Shown: positions 1 through 9,321, counted from the stretch's first letter. The stretch is 15,656 nucleotides of DNA from an uncultured Rhodanobacteraceae bacterium (GCA_937902695.1 CALFNI010000211.1:1-15656), one strand, 5' to 3'. Numbers and translations: made by a program. The notes: a model not told the origin generated them from the letters alone.

Positions 1-1903
<1,903 letters not shown>

Positions 1904-1906
1904 TCG

Positions 1907-2872
1907 TCAGCCGATCTTGTCGTCGCGCTTCATGCACTGCTCGTGCTTGATCCGCATCGCATCGGGCAGGCGCTCGGCGAGGAAATCGACGAACGCGCGC
2001 ACCGAGGGCAGCAGGCCGCGCCGGCTCGCATAGACGAAATGCGCGACGCCCATCGGGATGCTCCACGCCGGCAGCACGACTTCGAGCTCGCCGCGCAGGA
2101 TCGCCGGCGCGCAGACGAACTCCGGCAACGCCGTGACGCCCATGCCGCGCTTGGCCGCTTCATAGAGCACGCTGAACTCGCCCGAGATCACGCGCGCGCG
2201 CATCTCGACCGTGACTTTCGCGCCGGTCGCATCGAGCAGCTCCAGCACCTGCGCGCCGTCGTGCTCGGCTTGCGAAAGCAGCGGCAGCTTCTCGAGATCC
2301 TGCGGCACCGTCGGCCGGCCGTGCTCGTCGAGGAACTGCGGATTCGCTGCGAGCAGCACGCGCGACTGGCCGAAACCGCGCGAGACGAGCGCGGCGTCGG
2401 TGTCGAGCTTCGTGCGCACGCGGATCGCGATGTCGATGCCCTCGTTGATGATGTCGACGCGCCGGTTCGTCGCGAGCACGCGCACCTGCACCTTCGGAAA
2501 TCCTGCGAGGAAATCCGGCAGCACGTGCGAGATGACGGTCTGCACCAGCGCAGTCGGACAGCTGACGCGGACGATGCCGCGCGGCTCGGCACGGAGCTCG
2601 TCGACGACATCCTGCGCCGCCTGCGCCTCTTCGAGCATCGCGCGGCAATGCGTCAGGAAGCGCTCGCCGACTTCTGTCACGGCGAAGCGACGCGTCGTGC
2701 GCTGCAGAAGCCGGACGCCGAGCCTTTCCTCGAGCAGCGCGACACGCTTGCTGAGCCGCGATTTCGGCACGCCGAGCGCGCGCGAGGCCGCCGAGAACCC
2801 GCCGTGCTCGACCACGGCGGCGAAGAAGCGAAGGTCGTTGAGGTCCGACAGCGCGCCTTCCGGGAACGCCAT
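1907..2872 (-). CDS. LysR-family transcriptional regulator
   Basis: A 321-residue LysR-type regulator. The N-terminal winged helix-turn-helix spans about residues 9-71, with the signatures 'FFAAVVEHGGFSAASRALG' and 'LEERLGVRLLQRTTRRFAVTE'. A substrate-binding-like effector domain follows from about residue 95 ('GIVRVSCPTALVQTVISHVL') to about 300. The start is supported by GGAG eight bases upstream of ATG. It is divergent from azoR with 116 bases between the starts, the usual arrangement for a LysR protein controlling its neighbour and itself. The effector is not evident; quinones or electrophiles are plausible given the target but unproven. The end faces the DUF2069 gene with a gap of only 3 bases. 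Confidence 0.92.
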   Translation of the reverse strand: MAFPEGALSDLNDLRFFAAVVEHGGFSAASRALGVPKSRLSKRVALLEERLGVRLLQRTTRRFAVTEVGERFLTHCRAMLEEAQAAQDVVDELRAEPRGIVRVSCPTALVQTVISHVLPDFLAGFPKVQVRVLATNRRVDIINEGIDIAIRVRTKLDTDAALVSRGFGQSRVLLAANPQFLDEHGRPTVPQDLEKLPLLSQAEHDGAQVLELLDATGAKVTVEMRARVISGEFSVLYEAAKRGMGVTALPEFVCAPAILRGELEVVLPAWSIPMGVAHFVYASRRGLLPSVRAFVDFLAERLPDAMRIKHEQCMKRDDKIG

Positions 2873-2896
2873 GATTGTTCTCCGTAGCGAACGATC

Positions 2897-2928
2897 TATC
2901 CGATTATCGCGGACTTATCCGGCGATCG
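2897..2928. promoter_or_regulatory. Pair of direct repeats between lysR and azoR (candidate operator)
   Basis: TATCCGATTATCG (2897-2909) and TATCCGGCGATCG (2916-2928) share the pattern TATCCG-N3-ATCG and start 19 bases apart, close to two helical turns on the same face. They lie in the 116-base gap between the divergent lysR and azoR starts. LysR proteins usually bind T-N11-A inverted sites, so this could be the operator or a coincidence in a short spacer. Confidence 0.35.
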
Positions 2929-2988
2929 TCCACGCCTTAGCTTATTGGGCACGCCGGACCACCCCGGCTCCCAACGGAGTCCACCTCC

Positions 2989-3564
2989 ATGAAACTCCTC
3001 CATGTCGATTCGAGCGCCCTCGGCGCCAACTCGGTTTCGCGCGAGCTGACTGCCGCGATCGTCAACGCGTGGAAGCAACGCGAGCCGGGCCTCGAAGTGA
3101 CCTATCGCGACCTCGCCGCGAATCCGCTGCCGCACTGGCTGCCGGTCGCCGACGCCGCGTCGATGCCGGCCGGCGACCCGCTCGCCGAGCTCTTCGCCGC
3201 CGACGTCATCGTGATCGGCGCGCCGATGTACAACTTCGGCATCCCGAGCCAGCTCAAGGCCTGGATCGACCGCATCGTCGTCGCCGGCAAGACGTTCCGG
3301 TACGGCGCGAACGGCCCCGAGGGACTCGCCGGCGGACGCAAGGTGATCATCGCGTCGGCGCGCGGCGGGTTCTACGGCGCCGACAACGGCAGCGACGCGG
3401 CCGATTTCCAGGAACGGTATCTGCGCCACATCTTCAACTTCATCGGCATCACGGACCTCGAGTTCGTGCGCGCCGAAGGCATCGCCATGGGTTCCGACCA
3501 GCGCGCGAAGGCGATGAACGACGCGCACGTCGAGATCGAAACGCGGCTTCCCGTGGCGGCATAA
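2989..3564 (+). CDS. azoR: FMN-dependent NADH:quinone oxidoreductase / azoreductase
   Basis: A 191-residue flavodoxin-like reductase of the AzoR (AcpD) family. It uses NADH and FMN to reduce quinones and, in vitro, azo dyes, and acts in the cytoplasm as a homodimer. The FMN phosphate-binding region is '[14 protein letters not shown]' (7-20) and the flavin-ring loop is '[19 protein letters not shown]' (78-96), with 'GKTFRY' (100-105) following. 'ASARGGFYG' (122-130) corresponds to the family's SRGG loop. The length is slightly under the 200 of E. coli AzoR. GGAG lies about 10 bases before ATG. The divergent LysR gene is the obvious candidate regulator, and electrophile or quinone detoxification is the likely role. 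Confidence 0.93.
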   Translation: MKLLHVDSSALGANSVSRELTAAIVNAWKQREPGLEVTYRDLAANPLPHWLPVADAASMPAGDPLAELFAADVIVIGAPMYNFGIPSQLKAWIDRIVVAGKTFRYGANGPEGLAGGRKVIIASARGGFYGADNGSDAADFQERYLRHIFNFIGITDLEFVRAEGIAMGSDQRAKAMNDAHVEIETRLPVAA

Positions 3565-3581
3565 GATCTCTTGGCCTCCCC

Positions 3582-3616
3582 CCCTCTCCCGCTCGCGGGA
3601 GAGGGCCGGGTGAGGG
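3582..3616. repeat. Single REP-like palindromic unit
   Basis: CCCTCTCCCGC (3582-3592) and GCGGGAGAGGG (3595-3605) are perfect 11-base arms around TC, followed by GGGTGAGGG (3608-3616). This is the reverse complement of the right half of the 841-942 element, with about 3 differences in 35. It lies 17 bases after the azoR stop. It could protect or terminate the azoR transcript, but no T-tract follows, so intrinsic termination is not supported. Confidence 0.8.
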
Positions 3617-3683
3617 CAATCTCGCGTCACGCCCTATCCTCGCGCTTGCTGCGCAATAACCCCGCGCGTATCGTCATTCGCGC

Positions 3684-5306
3684 ATGGATTTCGTCCAAGC
3701 CGGCCCCGATCTCGCCAATCAATACACCGATGATCGCCGCTTGCGCGCGCATCTGGTCCGCGCGCTGCCAGGCACCACGCTCGCGGCCATCGAACCCGAT
3801 CTCGAAGCCCTGGGCGCACACGCGGCGCAAGCATGGCGCAACGCACGGTCGAGCACACGAACCGAGCCGACCCTGACGCAATACGACGCATGGGGCGAGC
3901 GCATCGATCGCATCGAAGTCACGCCCGTCTGGCATGAAGGCGCCGCGCTTACCGCGCGTTACGGATTCGTCGCAGCCGGACACGACACGCGTTTCGCCGA
4001 GTTCGCGCGGATCGACCAGTTCGCGCGCGTCTACCTCTATCACGTCGCCAGCGAGTTCTACACCTGTCCGCTCGCCATGAGCGACGGCGCGGCGACGGCG
4101 TTGAAGGCATCCGGCAATCGCGCGCTGATCGACCGCGCGGTGCCGCATCTGCTCGCGCGCGATGCATCGCAGCTTTGGCTGTCCGGGCAGTGGATGACCG
4201 AGACGGCAGGCGGCTCCGATGTCGGCTCGACCGACACGATCGCGCGGCGCGACGGCGACGGACGCTGGCGGCTCAGCGGGCGCAAGTGGTTCGCCTCGGC
4301 CGTCACCGGCGAAATGGCGCTGACGCTCGCACGGCCCGAAGGCGCGGCTCGCGGCGCCGACGCGCTCGCGTTGTTCTACGTCGAGACGCGCGACGCGCAG
4401 GGCCGCTGGAACGGCATCCGCATCGATCGTCTGAAAGAAAAGCTCGGCACTCGCGAGCTGCCGACGGCCGAGATCCATCTCGAAAATGCGATCGGCGAAC
4501 CCGTCGGCGAGCTCTCGCATGGCGTGCGCCTGATCGCGCCGATGCTCAATGTGACACGCACGTGGAACACGATCTGCGCGCTCGCGACAATGCGACGCTG
4601 CCTCGCGCTCGCGACCGACTACGCGCGTCGGCGCCATGCCTTCGGCCGCCCGCTGATCGAGCAGCCGCTGCACGCGGCGACGCTGGCAGCGCTGCAGGCC
4701 GAGCTCGCGGCGGCTTTCGCGTTCGGCTTCCATGTCGTCGCACTGCTCGGCCGTGTCGAGACAGGTATCGCGAGCGACGACGAGCGCTCCTTGCTGCGCC
4801 TCCTGACGCCGCTCGCGAAGCTCTGGACCGGCAAGCTCGCCGTGCACATCGCTTCGGAAACCTGCGAGGCGTTCGGCGGCGCCGGCTATATCGAAAACAC
4901 CGGCATCCCGCCGCTGCTGCGGGATGCGCAGGTCTACCCGATCTGGGAAGGGACGACCAACGTGCTCGCGCTCGATGCGCTGCGCGTGCTCGCCAAGGGC
5001 GGCATCGATCCGTTCCGGCGCGCGCTCGAAGACCTGTTGCGCGAGACGCGCGCGCATCCGCCGGCGATCGACGCCGCGCTCGCAGCATCGGCGCGCTGGC
5101 TTCACGATCACGACGGCGCGGCCCGCGAAGCGGGTGCGCGCGGCCTCGCGCTGACGCTCGCTCGCACGTTCGCGGCCGCGTTGCTCGCGCGCGCCCGCGA
5201 CGGCGCGGATCAATCCGCCGGCGCCGCGCTGGCGCTGGTTCTCGAGCACGGCCTCGACCGCCTGCCCGGCGCCGGCGCCACCCATGCGGATGCGTGGCTC
5301 CGCTAG
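3684..5306 (+). CDS. AidB-like acyl-CoA dehydrogenase family protein
   Basis: A 540-residue flavoprotein of the acyl-CoA dehydrogenase superfamily. An N-terminal helical part (about 1-165) precedes the FAD beta-domain, which opens with 'LWLSGQWMTETAGGSDVGST' (164-183) and carries 'WRLSGRKWFASA' (195-206). The C-terminal helical domain (about 285-440) contains 'YARRRHAFGRPLIEQPLH' (313-330), 'CEAFGGAGYIENTGIPPLLR' (394-413) and 'VYPIWEGTTNVLALDAL' (417-433), with Glu422 at the usual catalytic-base position. The extended N-terminus, the GGSDV and 'GYIEN' motifs and the extra C-terminal region (440-540) fit the AidB/ACAD11-like branch rather than short-chain dehydrogenases. AidB proteins are linked to alkylation protection, but no ada or alkB gene is nearby, so a fatty-acid role remains possible. 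There is no convincing ribosome-binding site. Confidence 0.85.
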   Translation: MDFVQAGPDLANQYTDDRRLRAHLVRALPGTTLAAIEPDLEALGAHAAQAWRNARSSTRTEPTLTQYDAWGERIDRIEVTPVWHEGAALTARYGFVAAGHDTRFAEFARIDQFARVYLYHVASEFYTCPLAMSDGAATALKASGNRALIDRAVPHLLARDASQLWLSGQWMTETAGGSDVGSTDTIARRDGDGRWRLSGRKWFASAVTGEMALTLARPEGAARGADALALFYVETRDAQGRWNGIRIDRLKEKLGTRELPTAEIHLENAIGEPVGELSHGVRLIAPMLNVTRTWNTICALATMRRCLALATDYARRRHAFGRPLIEQPLHAATLAALQAELAAAFAFGFHVVALLGRVETGIASDDERSLLRLLTPLAKLWTGKLAVHIASETCEAFGGAGYIENTGIPPLLRDAQVYPIWEGTTNVLALDALRVLAKGGIDPFRRALEDLLRETRAHPPAIDAALAASARWLHDHDGAAREAGARGLALTLARTFAAALLARARDGADQSAGAALALVLEHGLDRLPGAGATHADAWLR

Positions 5307-5345
5307 GCTTGCGCCGTGCGCGGCACTCAACGGCGTCGCGCAATC

Positions 5346-5361
5346 TCCGTAAAATGCGCGC
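5346..5361 (+). promoter_or_regulatory. Candidate -10 region of the asparaginase-like gene
   Basis: TCCGTAAAATGCGCGC contains a TAAAAT -10-like hexamer (5350-5355). The same 16 bases with one change (TCCGTACAATGCGCGC) stand at 15236-15251, a similar distance before prfC. No good -35 hexamer is seen 16-18 bases upstream. The recurrence before two genes is the main support. Confidence 0.4.
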
Positions 5362-5396
5362 ACCGCGCACCAGCGCCGTTCGCCCGGATCCTCCGC

Positions 5397-5882
5397 ATGC
5401 AGCACCTCACCATCATCACCACCGGCGGCACGATCGACAAGATCTACTTCGACGACAAATCAGAGTTCCAGATCGGCGATCCGCAGATCGGCGAGATCCT
5501 GCGCACGCTCGGCGTCGCCTTCACGTTCGAGGTGATTCCGGCGATGCGCAAGGACAGCCTGCACATGGACGATCAGGATCGCGCGCTGATCCGCGAGGCG
5601 ATCGAACGCCAGCCGCATCGGCATGTGCTGGTGACGCACGGGACCGACACGATGGTCGAGACGGCACGGGCGCTCGGCGGCATCGAGGGCAAGGTCACCG
5701 TGCTGACCGGCGCGCTGAATCCGGCGTTGTTCCGCGGGTCGGATGCGGTGTTCAACGTCGGGTGTGCGGTCGGCGCCGTGCAGGCGCTGCCCGATGGCGT
5801 CTATATCGCGATGAACGGGCGGATCTGGGATCCGGCGCGGGTGCGGAAGAACGTGGAGGCGAACCGGTTCGAGGAGGCGTGA
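5397..5882 (+). CDS. Asparaginase-like protein, N-terminal domain only
   Basis: A 161-residue protein equal to the N-terminal catalytic domain of L-asparaginases. It shows 'ITTGGTIDKIYFDD' (7-20, nucleophile-type Thr12) and 'LVTHGTDTMVETA' (78-90, Thr83 and Asp84, the second catalytic motif). 'VLTGALNPALFRGSD' follows, and the chain stops after 'VYIAMNGR' and 'VRKNVEANRFEEA'. Full-length asparaginases have about 330 residues with a second domain, so this is the short single-domain form. The clean stop and intact motifs argue against recent truncation, so it may work as a free-standing domain; substrate unknown. ATG at 5397 is chosen because the upstream 27 codons cover the putative -10 region. 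No strong Shine-Dalgarno. Its 3' end is echoed at 7675-7715. Confidence 0.82.
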   Translation: MQHLTIITTGGTIDKIYFDDKSEFQIGDPQIGEILRTLGVAFTFEVIPAMRKDSLHMDDQDRALIREAIERQPHRHVLVTHGTDTMVETARALGGIEGKVTVLTGALNPALFRGSDAVFNVGCAVGAVQALPDGVYIAMNGRIWDPARVRKNVEANRFEEA

Positions 5883-6087
5883 GAAAACCGTCCGCCGCGA
5901 CAGGTCCGTACCGCATCGTCCCGTTCTCACATCCTGCCCCGCGCTTCCAAGCGCGCGGATGAGGGTTCCGGACGCACGTGTCCGGACTTCGACCGAAGTA
6001 CGTATTCACCCCTGGCGAGAGTTTCCGAGCCGGCATCAGCGCCGTTGCGCTGGCGGCTGCATATCGCACTCTACGGGGGATTCCGAA
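5883..6087. other. 205-base spacer rich in palindromes upstream of beta-helix gene 1
   Basis: Three short palindromes follow one another: CGCGCTT cc AAGCGCG (5940-5955), TCCGGAC gcacgt GTCCGGA (5967-5986) and ACTTCG ac CGAAGT (5986-5999). A fourth, CAGCGC cgtt GCGCTG, lies at 6037-6052. GTGAGAA at the asparaginase stop (5879-5885) faces TTCTCAC (5924-5930). None is followed by a T-tract. They could be transcript-end structures for the asparaginase gene or leader structures of the next gene. No clear sigma70 promoter was recognised. Segments 5879-5907 and 5963-6009 resemble parts of the spacer before the second beta-helix gene. Confidence 0.6.
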
Positions 6088-7545
6088 ATGTCGATTTCAC
6101 GTCCTGTCGCTTTCCAGGCGCTCCAGCGCGCTCCGCTCGCCGCATGCCTTCTGGCGGCACTCGGCATTGCCGTCACATATTCATTGCCTGCGAGCGCGTC
6201 GCCGCCAGTCGATCGGGAACGGACGGTGCCGTTCCGCATGCCGACTTACCTGCGTCCTCATGCGCGCGCGTCCAGCAGCGGCCATCCTTTCGTGACGAAC
6301 GGTTCCCATCTCGTAACGAACTGCAATGACAGCGGGCCGGGAAGTCTCAGAGACGTGATCGGGGATCCGACCACTGTCAGCGGCGATACGATCAATCTCT
6401 CGCAGCTGTCGATGACGTGCAGCCGTATCACGCTTGGCGGGACGGCCGTGCATATCAATCAGGACTCCCTGTATCTGAAGGGTCCGGCATCGGGGATTCT
6501 GACGATCGACGCGAACGGGCAGTCGTCTGACTTCTATCACTATGGCGCTGGAACCGTATACGCAACGAACCTCACCATTACGCATGGTGAGTACACGAGT
6601 AACTTTCCACGGGGAGGGTGCATCTATTCGAAGGGGAGTTTGTATCTGACGAACTCGATCGTCTCTGATTGCTCGATCACGAGCACGTCCGCTGGAGGCG
6701 CTGCACTTGGCGGCGCGATCTATGTCATCGGCGATCTCACGCTGAAGGGCAGCACCGTCACCGGCAGCCATGCCACTGCAACCGCCGGTGCCCAAGCATA
6801 TGGAGGCGGCGCGTACGTGGCGGGCAGCCTCGATGCCGAATACAGCACGATCAGCGACAACGCCGCAACTGCCGCCAGTGCGCACGCCTACGGCGGAGGT
6901 GCCTATACGAAGGGCAATGTCTTCCTCTATTCGACGACGGTGTCCGGCAACCGTGCGGACAGCGGCGGCGGAATGTTCATCGCAAGCGGACCGACGACGC
7001 CTTCCGCGGACATATGGAACAGCACGATCTCGAGCAACGTCGCGTTCTCGGTCGGCGGTGGAATCTCGTCGATGATTTCCGCGACATTCCGAAGCAGCAC
7101 GATCGCGTTCAATCAAGCCCCGAACAACGTCAGCAGCAACGGGGCTGGCGTGTGGATCGGCAACGGATTGCTCGACTCGATCAGCACGATCATCGCCGAC
7201 AACTCTTCCGCGGCCGGGCCGAGCGATCTTTATGTCTTCAGCGGCAATACGGCCGGATTCAACAACCTGATCCTATCCTCGAACGTCTATCCCGCCGGCA
7301 CGATCTCGGCGTGTCCTCAACTGCAACCGCTGGCGGACAATGGGGGTCTGACGCGGACACACGCACTGGGGCTCGCCAGCCCCGCGATCGATGCCGGCAT
7401 CGACCCGATCGGATTTCCCCGGGACCAACGCGCCGCATCGAGGTTCTCGGGGTCATTCGTCGATATCGGCTCAGTTGAGCGGCAGGCGACCGATGCGGAC
7501 GAGCGGATCTTCGCAAGCGGATTCGACGGGGTGTGCGATCGGTAA
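6088..7545 (+). CDS. Exported beta-helix repeat protein with choice-of-anchor Q-like end (paralog 1)
   Basis: A 485-residue protein with a signal peptide: hydrophobic core about residues 15-33, probable cleavage after 'PASA' (34-37). The mature chain opens with 'NCNDSGPGSLRDVI' (78-91), a start typical of cell-surface beta-helix proteins. It continues with ladders of 'STIS.N' and 'GGGAY' turns (for example 252-258, 312-317, 239-243), as in right-handed parallel beta-helices. It ends with 'LADNGGLTRTHALGLASPAI' (415-434) and 'VDIGSVE' (458-464), matching the choice-of-anchor Q domain, then the tail 'DERIFASGFDGVCDR'. Mature cysteines are 79, 111, 178, 195, 409 and 483, all matched in the next gene. 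ATG is supported by GGGGGA eight bases upstream. No enzyme motif was recognised; surface or secreted location is likely, function unknown. Base composition is lower in GC than neighbours. Confidence 0.85.
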   Translation: MSISRPVAFQALQRAPLAACLLAALGIAVTYSLPASASPPVDRERTVPFRMPTYLRPHARASSSGHPFVTNGSHLVTNCNDSGPGSLRDVIGDPTTVSGDTINLSQLSMTCSRITLGGTAVHINQDSLYLKGPASGILTIDANGQSSDFYHYGAGTVYATNLTITHGEYTSNFPRGGCIYSKGSLYLTNSIVSDCSITSTSAGGAALGGAIYVIGDLTLKGSTVTGSHATATAGAQAYGGGAYVAGSLDAEYSTISDNAATAASAHAYGGGAYTKGNVFLYSTTVSGNRADSGGGMFIASGPTTPSADIWNSTISSNVAFSVGGGISSMISATFRSSTIAFNQAPNNVSSNGAGVWIGNGLLDSISTIIADNSSAAGPSDLYVFSGNTAGFNNLILSSNVYPAGTISACPQLQPLADNGGLTRTHALGLASPAIDAGIDPIGFPRDQRAASRFSGSFVDIGSVERQATDADERIFASGFDGVCDR

Positions 7546-7833
7546 TCCCCTGGAGCGCGTCAACCCTCGGGTTTCTGAGGCGCATGTCCGGATTTCGTCT
7601 CCAGGGCGTATACACGCATCTGCGCGGCCGCTCGGACGCGTGGCCGTCTGCGCGCGGCCAACCCGTCGGCGTCGGTGCGGAAGAACTTCGACGCGAATCG
7701 ATTCAAGGGGCCTGATCGCATTATCACCGCACTGCCTGTCCGGTTTCGGGTGAGAACCGGTAATGACGCGACACAGTCCAAGTGACGGCGAACGGCCCTC
7801 TCGGACTGCTCTGTCCGTCATTTGGGGCTCCCC
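7546..7833. other. 288-base spacer with decayed copies of upstream sequence
   Basis: No convincing gene lies here. Segment 7569-7615 resembles 5963-6009, with the core 7586-7615 matching 5980-6009 in 22 of 30 positions. Segment 7675-7715 resembles the asparaginase-like 3' end, and 7750-7779 resembles 5879-5907 just after it. An inverted repeat CCGGTT/AACCGG lies at 7740-7760. No clear promoter or terminator was recognised. Confidence 0.55.
7675..7715 (+). pseudogene. Remnant of an asparaginase-like gene 3' end
   Basis: This segment aligns to the last 42 bases of the asparaginase-like gene (5841-5882) in about 33 positions, the first 12 identical and the TGA aligned with a one-base gap. Read in frame it gives VRKNFDANRF against VRKNVEANRF. 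No open frame leads into it. A phrase GVYTHLRGR, encoded upstream at about 7605-7631 in another frame, faintly recalls GVYIAMNGR of the intact gene. Best read as a decayed duplicate; chance or another asparaginase paralog as source is not excluded. Confidence 0.45.
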
Positions 7834-9321
7834 ATGCCAACCCGTTTCCGCGATGCCGTCCGTCGGCCCAGTCGTCTGATTCTCGCCGCGAGCCTTGCGG
7901 CCGTGCTTCCAATCGGAGCGTGGGCTCAGCGCGAACGGGAATCGATCTCGTCACAGCCGAACCCCGCCCTGCTTCCGTACGAACTCCGCCTCCTCCACGG
8001 CCACGAGAAACGTCAGACGGTTCGATCCTCCGATCCGACGTCGGTGCCGGCGATGCTGACGGTCGACAACTGCGCGGACGACGGCACACCCGGGAGTCTG
8101 CGCAGCCAAATCGCAGCAGCGCCCGATGGAGCCACCATTGATCTTACGCAACTCGTTTGTAGCCGGATTTCGATTTCGCATGCAATAGAAGTGAACCAGC
8201 CGAGCTTGAACTTGAAGGGACCTGATCCAACGCCCGGCAATCCGCCTTGGCTGACCGTCGACGCGAACAACCAGTCCGCCGTGTTCAATCATTTCGGCGT
8301 CGGCGCGCTCCGCATTACCAATTTGAATGTCGCGAACGGCCACTACTCCAGCAGCATCGCGCCCACGGGTGGCTGCGTTTATTCGGCAGGCACTATACAA
8401 CTGCTGAACTCCGTCGTATCGCATTGCAGCATCGAAAGCACGTCGACCACCATCGCAGCACGTGGCGGCGGCGTCTATGCCTCTCTATCGCTCTACTTGT
8501 ATAGAGCCACCATCACCGACAGTCACGCGTCCAACGAAAGCGGCGGTGATGCCGAAGGAGGCGCCGCCTTCGCGGCTGGCGACGTCTTTCAGGCTTTTGC
8601 GAGCACGATTAGCAAGTCCACGGCCTACGCCCTTCCCAGCGCTCGTGGTTCCGGAGGTGGCGTACTAGCGCAGCACAACGCGAAGATTTTCGCGTCAACG
8701 ATTTCAGGAAATGGAGCCAACTATGCAGGCGGATTGGACCTCACTGGAGCCGCGCCGTACAACGGGACAGTCGTGGCCAGCACGATTTCCAACAACGTCG
8801 GAACCCGGTCGGTTGGCGGCCTCCTCGCGTCACTACCAACGACGCTCGCAAACAGCACCGTGGCATTCAACCGATCGCCCAACGAAATTTTCGGCTACAG
8901 CGAAGGCGTATTTTTTCAAGGACCGTTGACCGTGATCAGCTCGATCATCGCGAGCAACGTAGGCCCGCAGGGCCTCAGCGATCTCGGTGGCATCCTCGGC
9001 GAGCAGATCACCGAAACGAACAGTCTAATTACGTCTGGCATCGACTTGCCGGGTAGCGGCACGATCACTGCTTGTGCCAAGCTCGAGCCTCTGAGCAACA
9101 ATGGCGGTGCAACGCGTACGCACGCGTTGAAGATGGACAGTCCCGCCATCGATATGGGAGCGCCCGGCAATCTCAATTTCGATCAGCGTGAGCTCCCGCG
9201 CGTCGCTGGCAACGCCGCAGACATTGGCGCCGTGGAAATGCAGCCGGGCGAATGGGACAACCGGATTTTCGTCGACAGCTTCGACGACCTCTGCGGGTTT
9301 CTGGTCACTGCCGGCCCGTAA
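7834..9321 (+). CDS. Exported beta-helix repeat protein with choice-of-anchor Q-like end (paralog 2)
   Basis: A 495-residue paralog of the preceding gene. The signal peptide ends at 'GAWA' (28-31). The mature part shows 'DNCADDGTPGSLRSQI' (78-93), 'SLNLKGP' (124-130), 'TGGCVYSAGTIQLLNSVVSH' (178-197), repeated 'STIS' turns (257-260, 288-291, 316-319), 'LSNNGGATRTHALKMDSPAI' (420-439) and 'AADIGAVE' (461-468). The tail 'DNRIFVDSFDDLCGF' replaces 'DERIFASGFDGVCDR'. Its only six cysteines (80, 109, 181, 198, 414, 487) match those of paralog 1. ATG at 7834 has GGGG about 7 bases upstream; a TTG 12 bases earlier is less likely. The two proteins have clearly diverged outside shared motifs, so the duplication is old. 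Secreted or surface-attached; no catalytic residues recognised. Confidence 0.85.
   Translation: MPTRFRDAVRRPSRLILAASLAAVLPIGAWAQRERESISSQPNPALLPYELRLLHGHEKRQTVRSSDPTSVPAMLTVDNCADDGTPGSLRSQIAAAPDGATIDLTQLVCSRISISHAIEVNQPSLNLKGPDPTPGNPPWLTVDANNQSAVFNHFGVGALRITNLNVANGHYSSSIAPTGGCVYSAGTIQLLNSVVSHCSIESTSTTIAARGGGVYASLSLYLYRATITDSHASNESGGDAEGGAAFAAGDVFQAFASTISKSTAYALPSARGSGGGVLAQHNAKIFASTISGNGANYAGGLDLTGAAPYNGTVVASTISNNVGTRSVGGLLASLPTTLANSTVAFNRSPNEIFGYSEGVFFQGPLTVISSIIASNVGPQGLSDLGGILGEQITETNSLITSGIDLPGSGTITACAKLEPLSNNGGATRTHALKMDSPAIDMGAPGNLNFDQRELPRVAGNAADIGAVEMQPGEWDNRIFVDSFDDLCGFLVTAGP

Noticed and set aside
1943..2887. Plus-strand open frames over the LysR gene (also 2211-3659)
   Set aside because: Antisense shadows; the minus-strand LysR signatures and ribosome-binding site are clear.
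3582..3605. Intrinsic terminator after azoR
   Set aside because: The stem is strong but is a REP unit with a 2-base loop and no T-tract, so it is listed as a repeat only.
3627..5405. Open frame of 592 codons on the minus strand
   Set aside because: It lies antisense to the AidB-like dehydrogenase, is Arg/Ala/Glu-rich without any recognisable motif, and is the usual shadow of a high-GC gene.
5940..5955. Intrinsic terminator after the asparaginase-like gene
   Set aside because: A perfect 7-base stem with a 2-base loop and no T-run; termination cannot be claimed.
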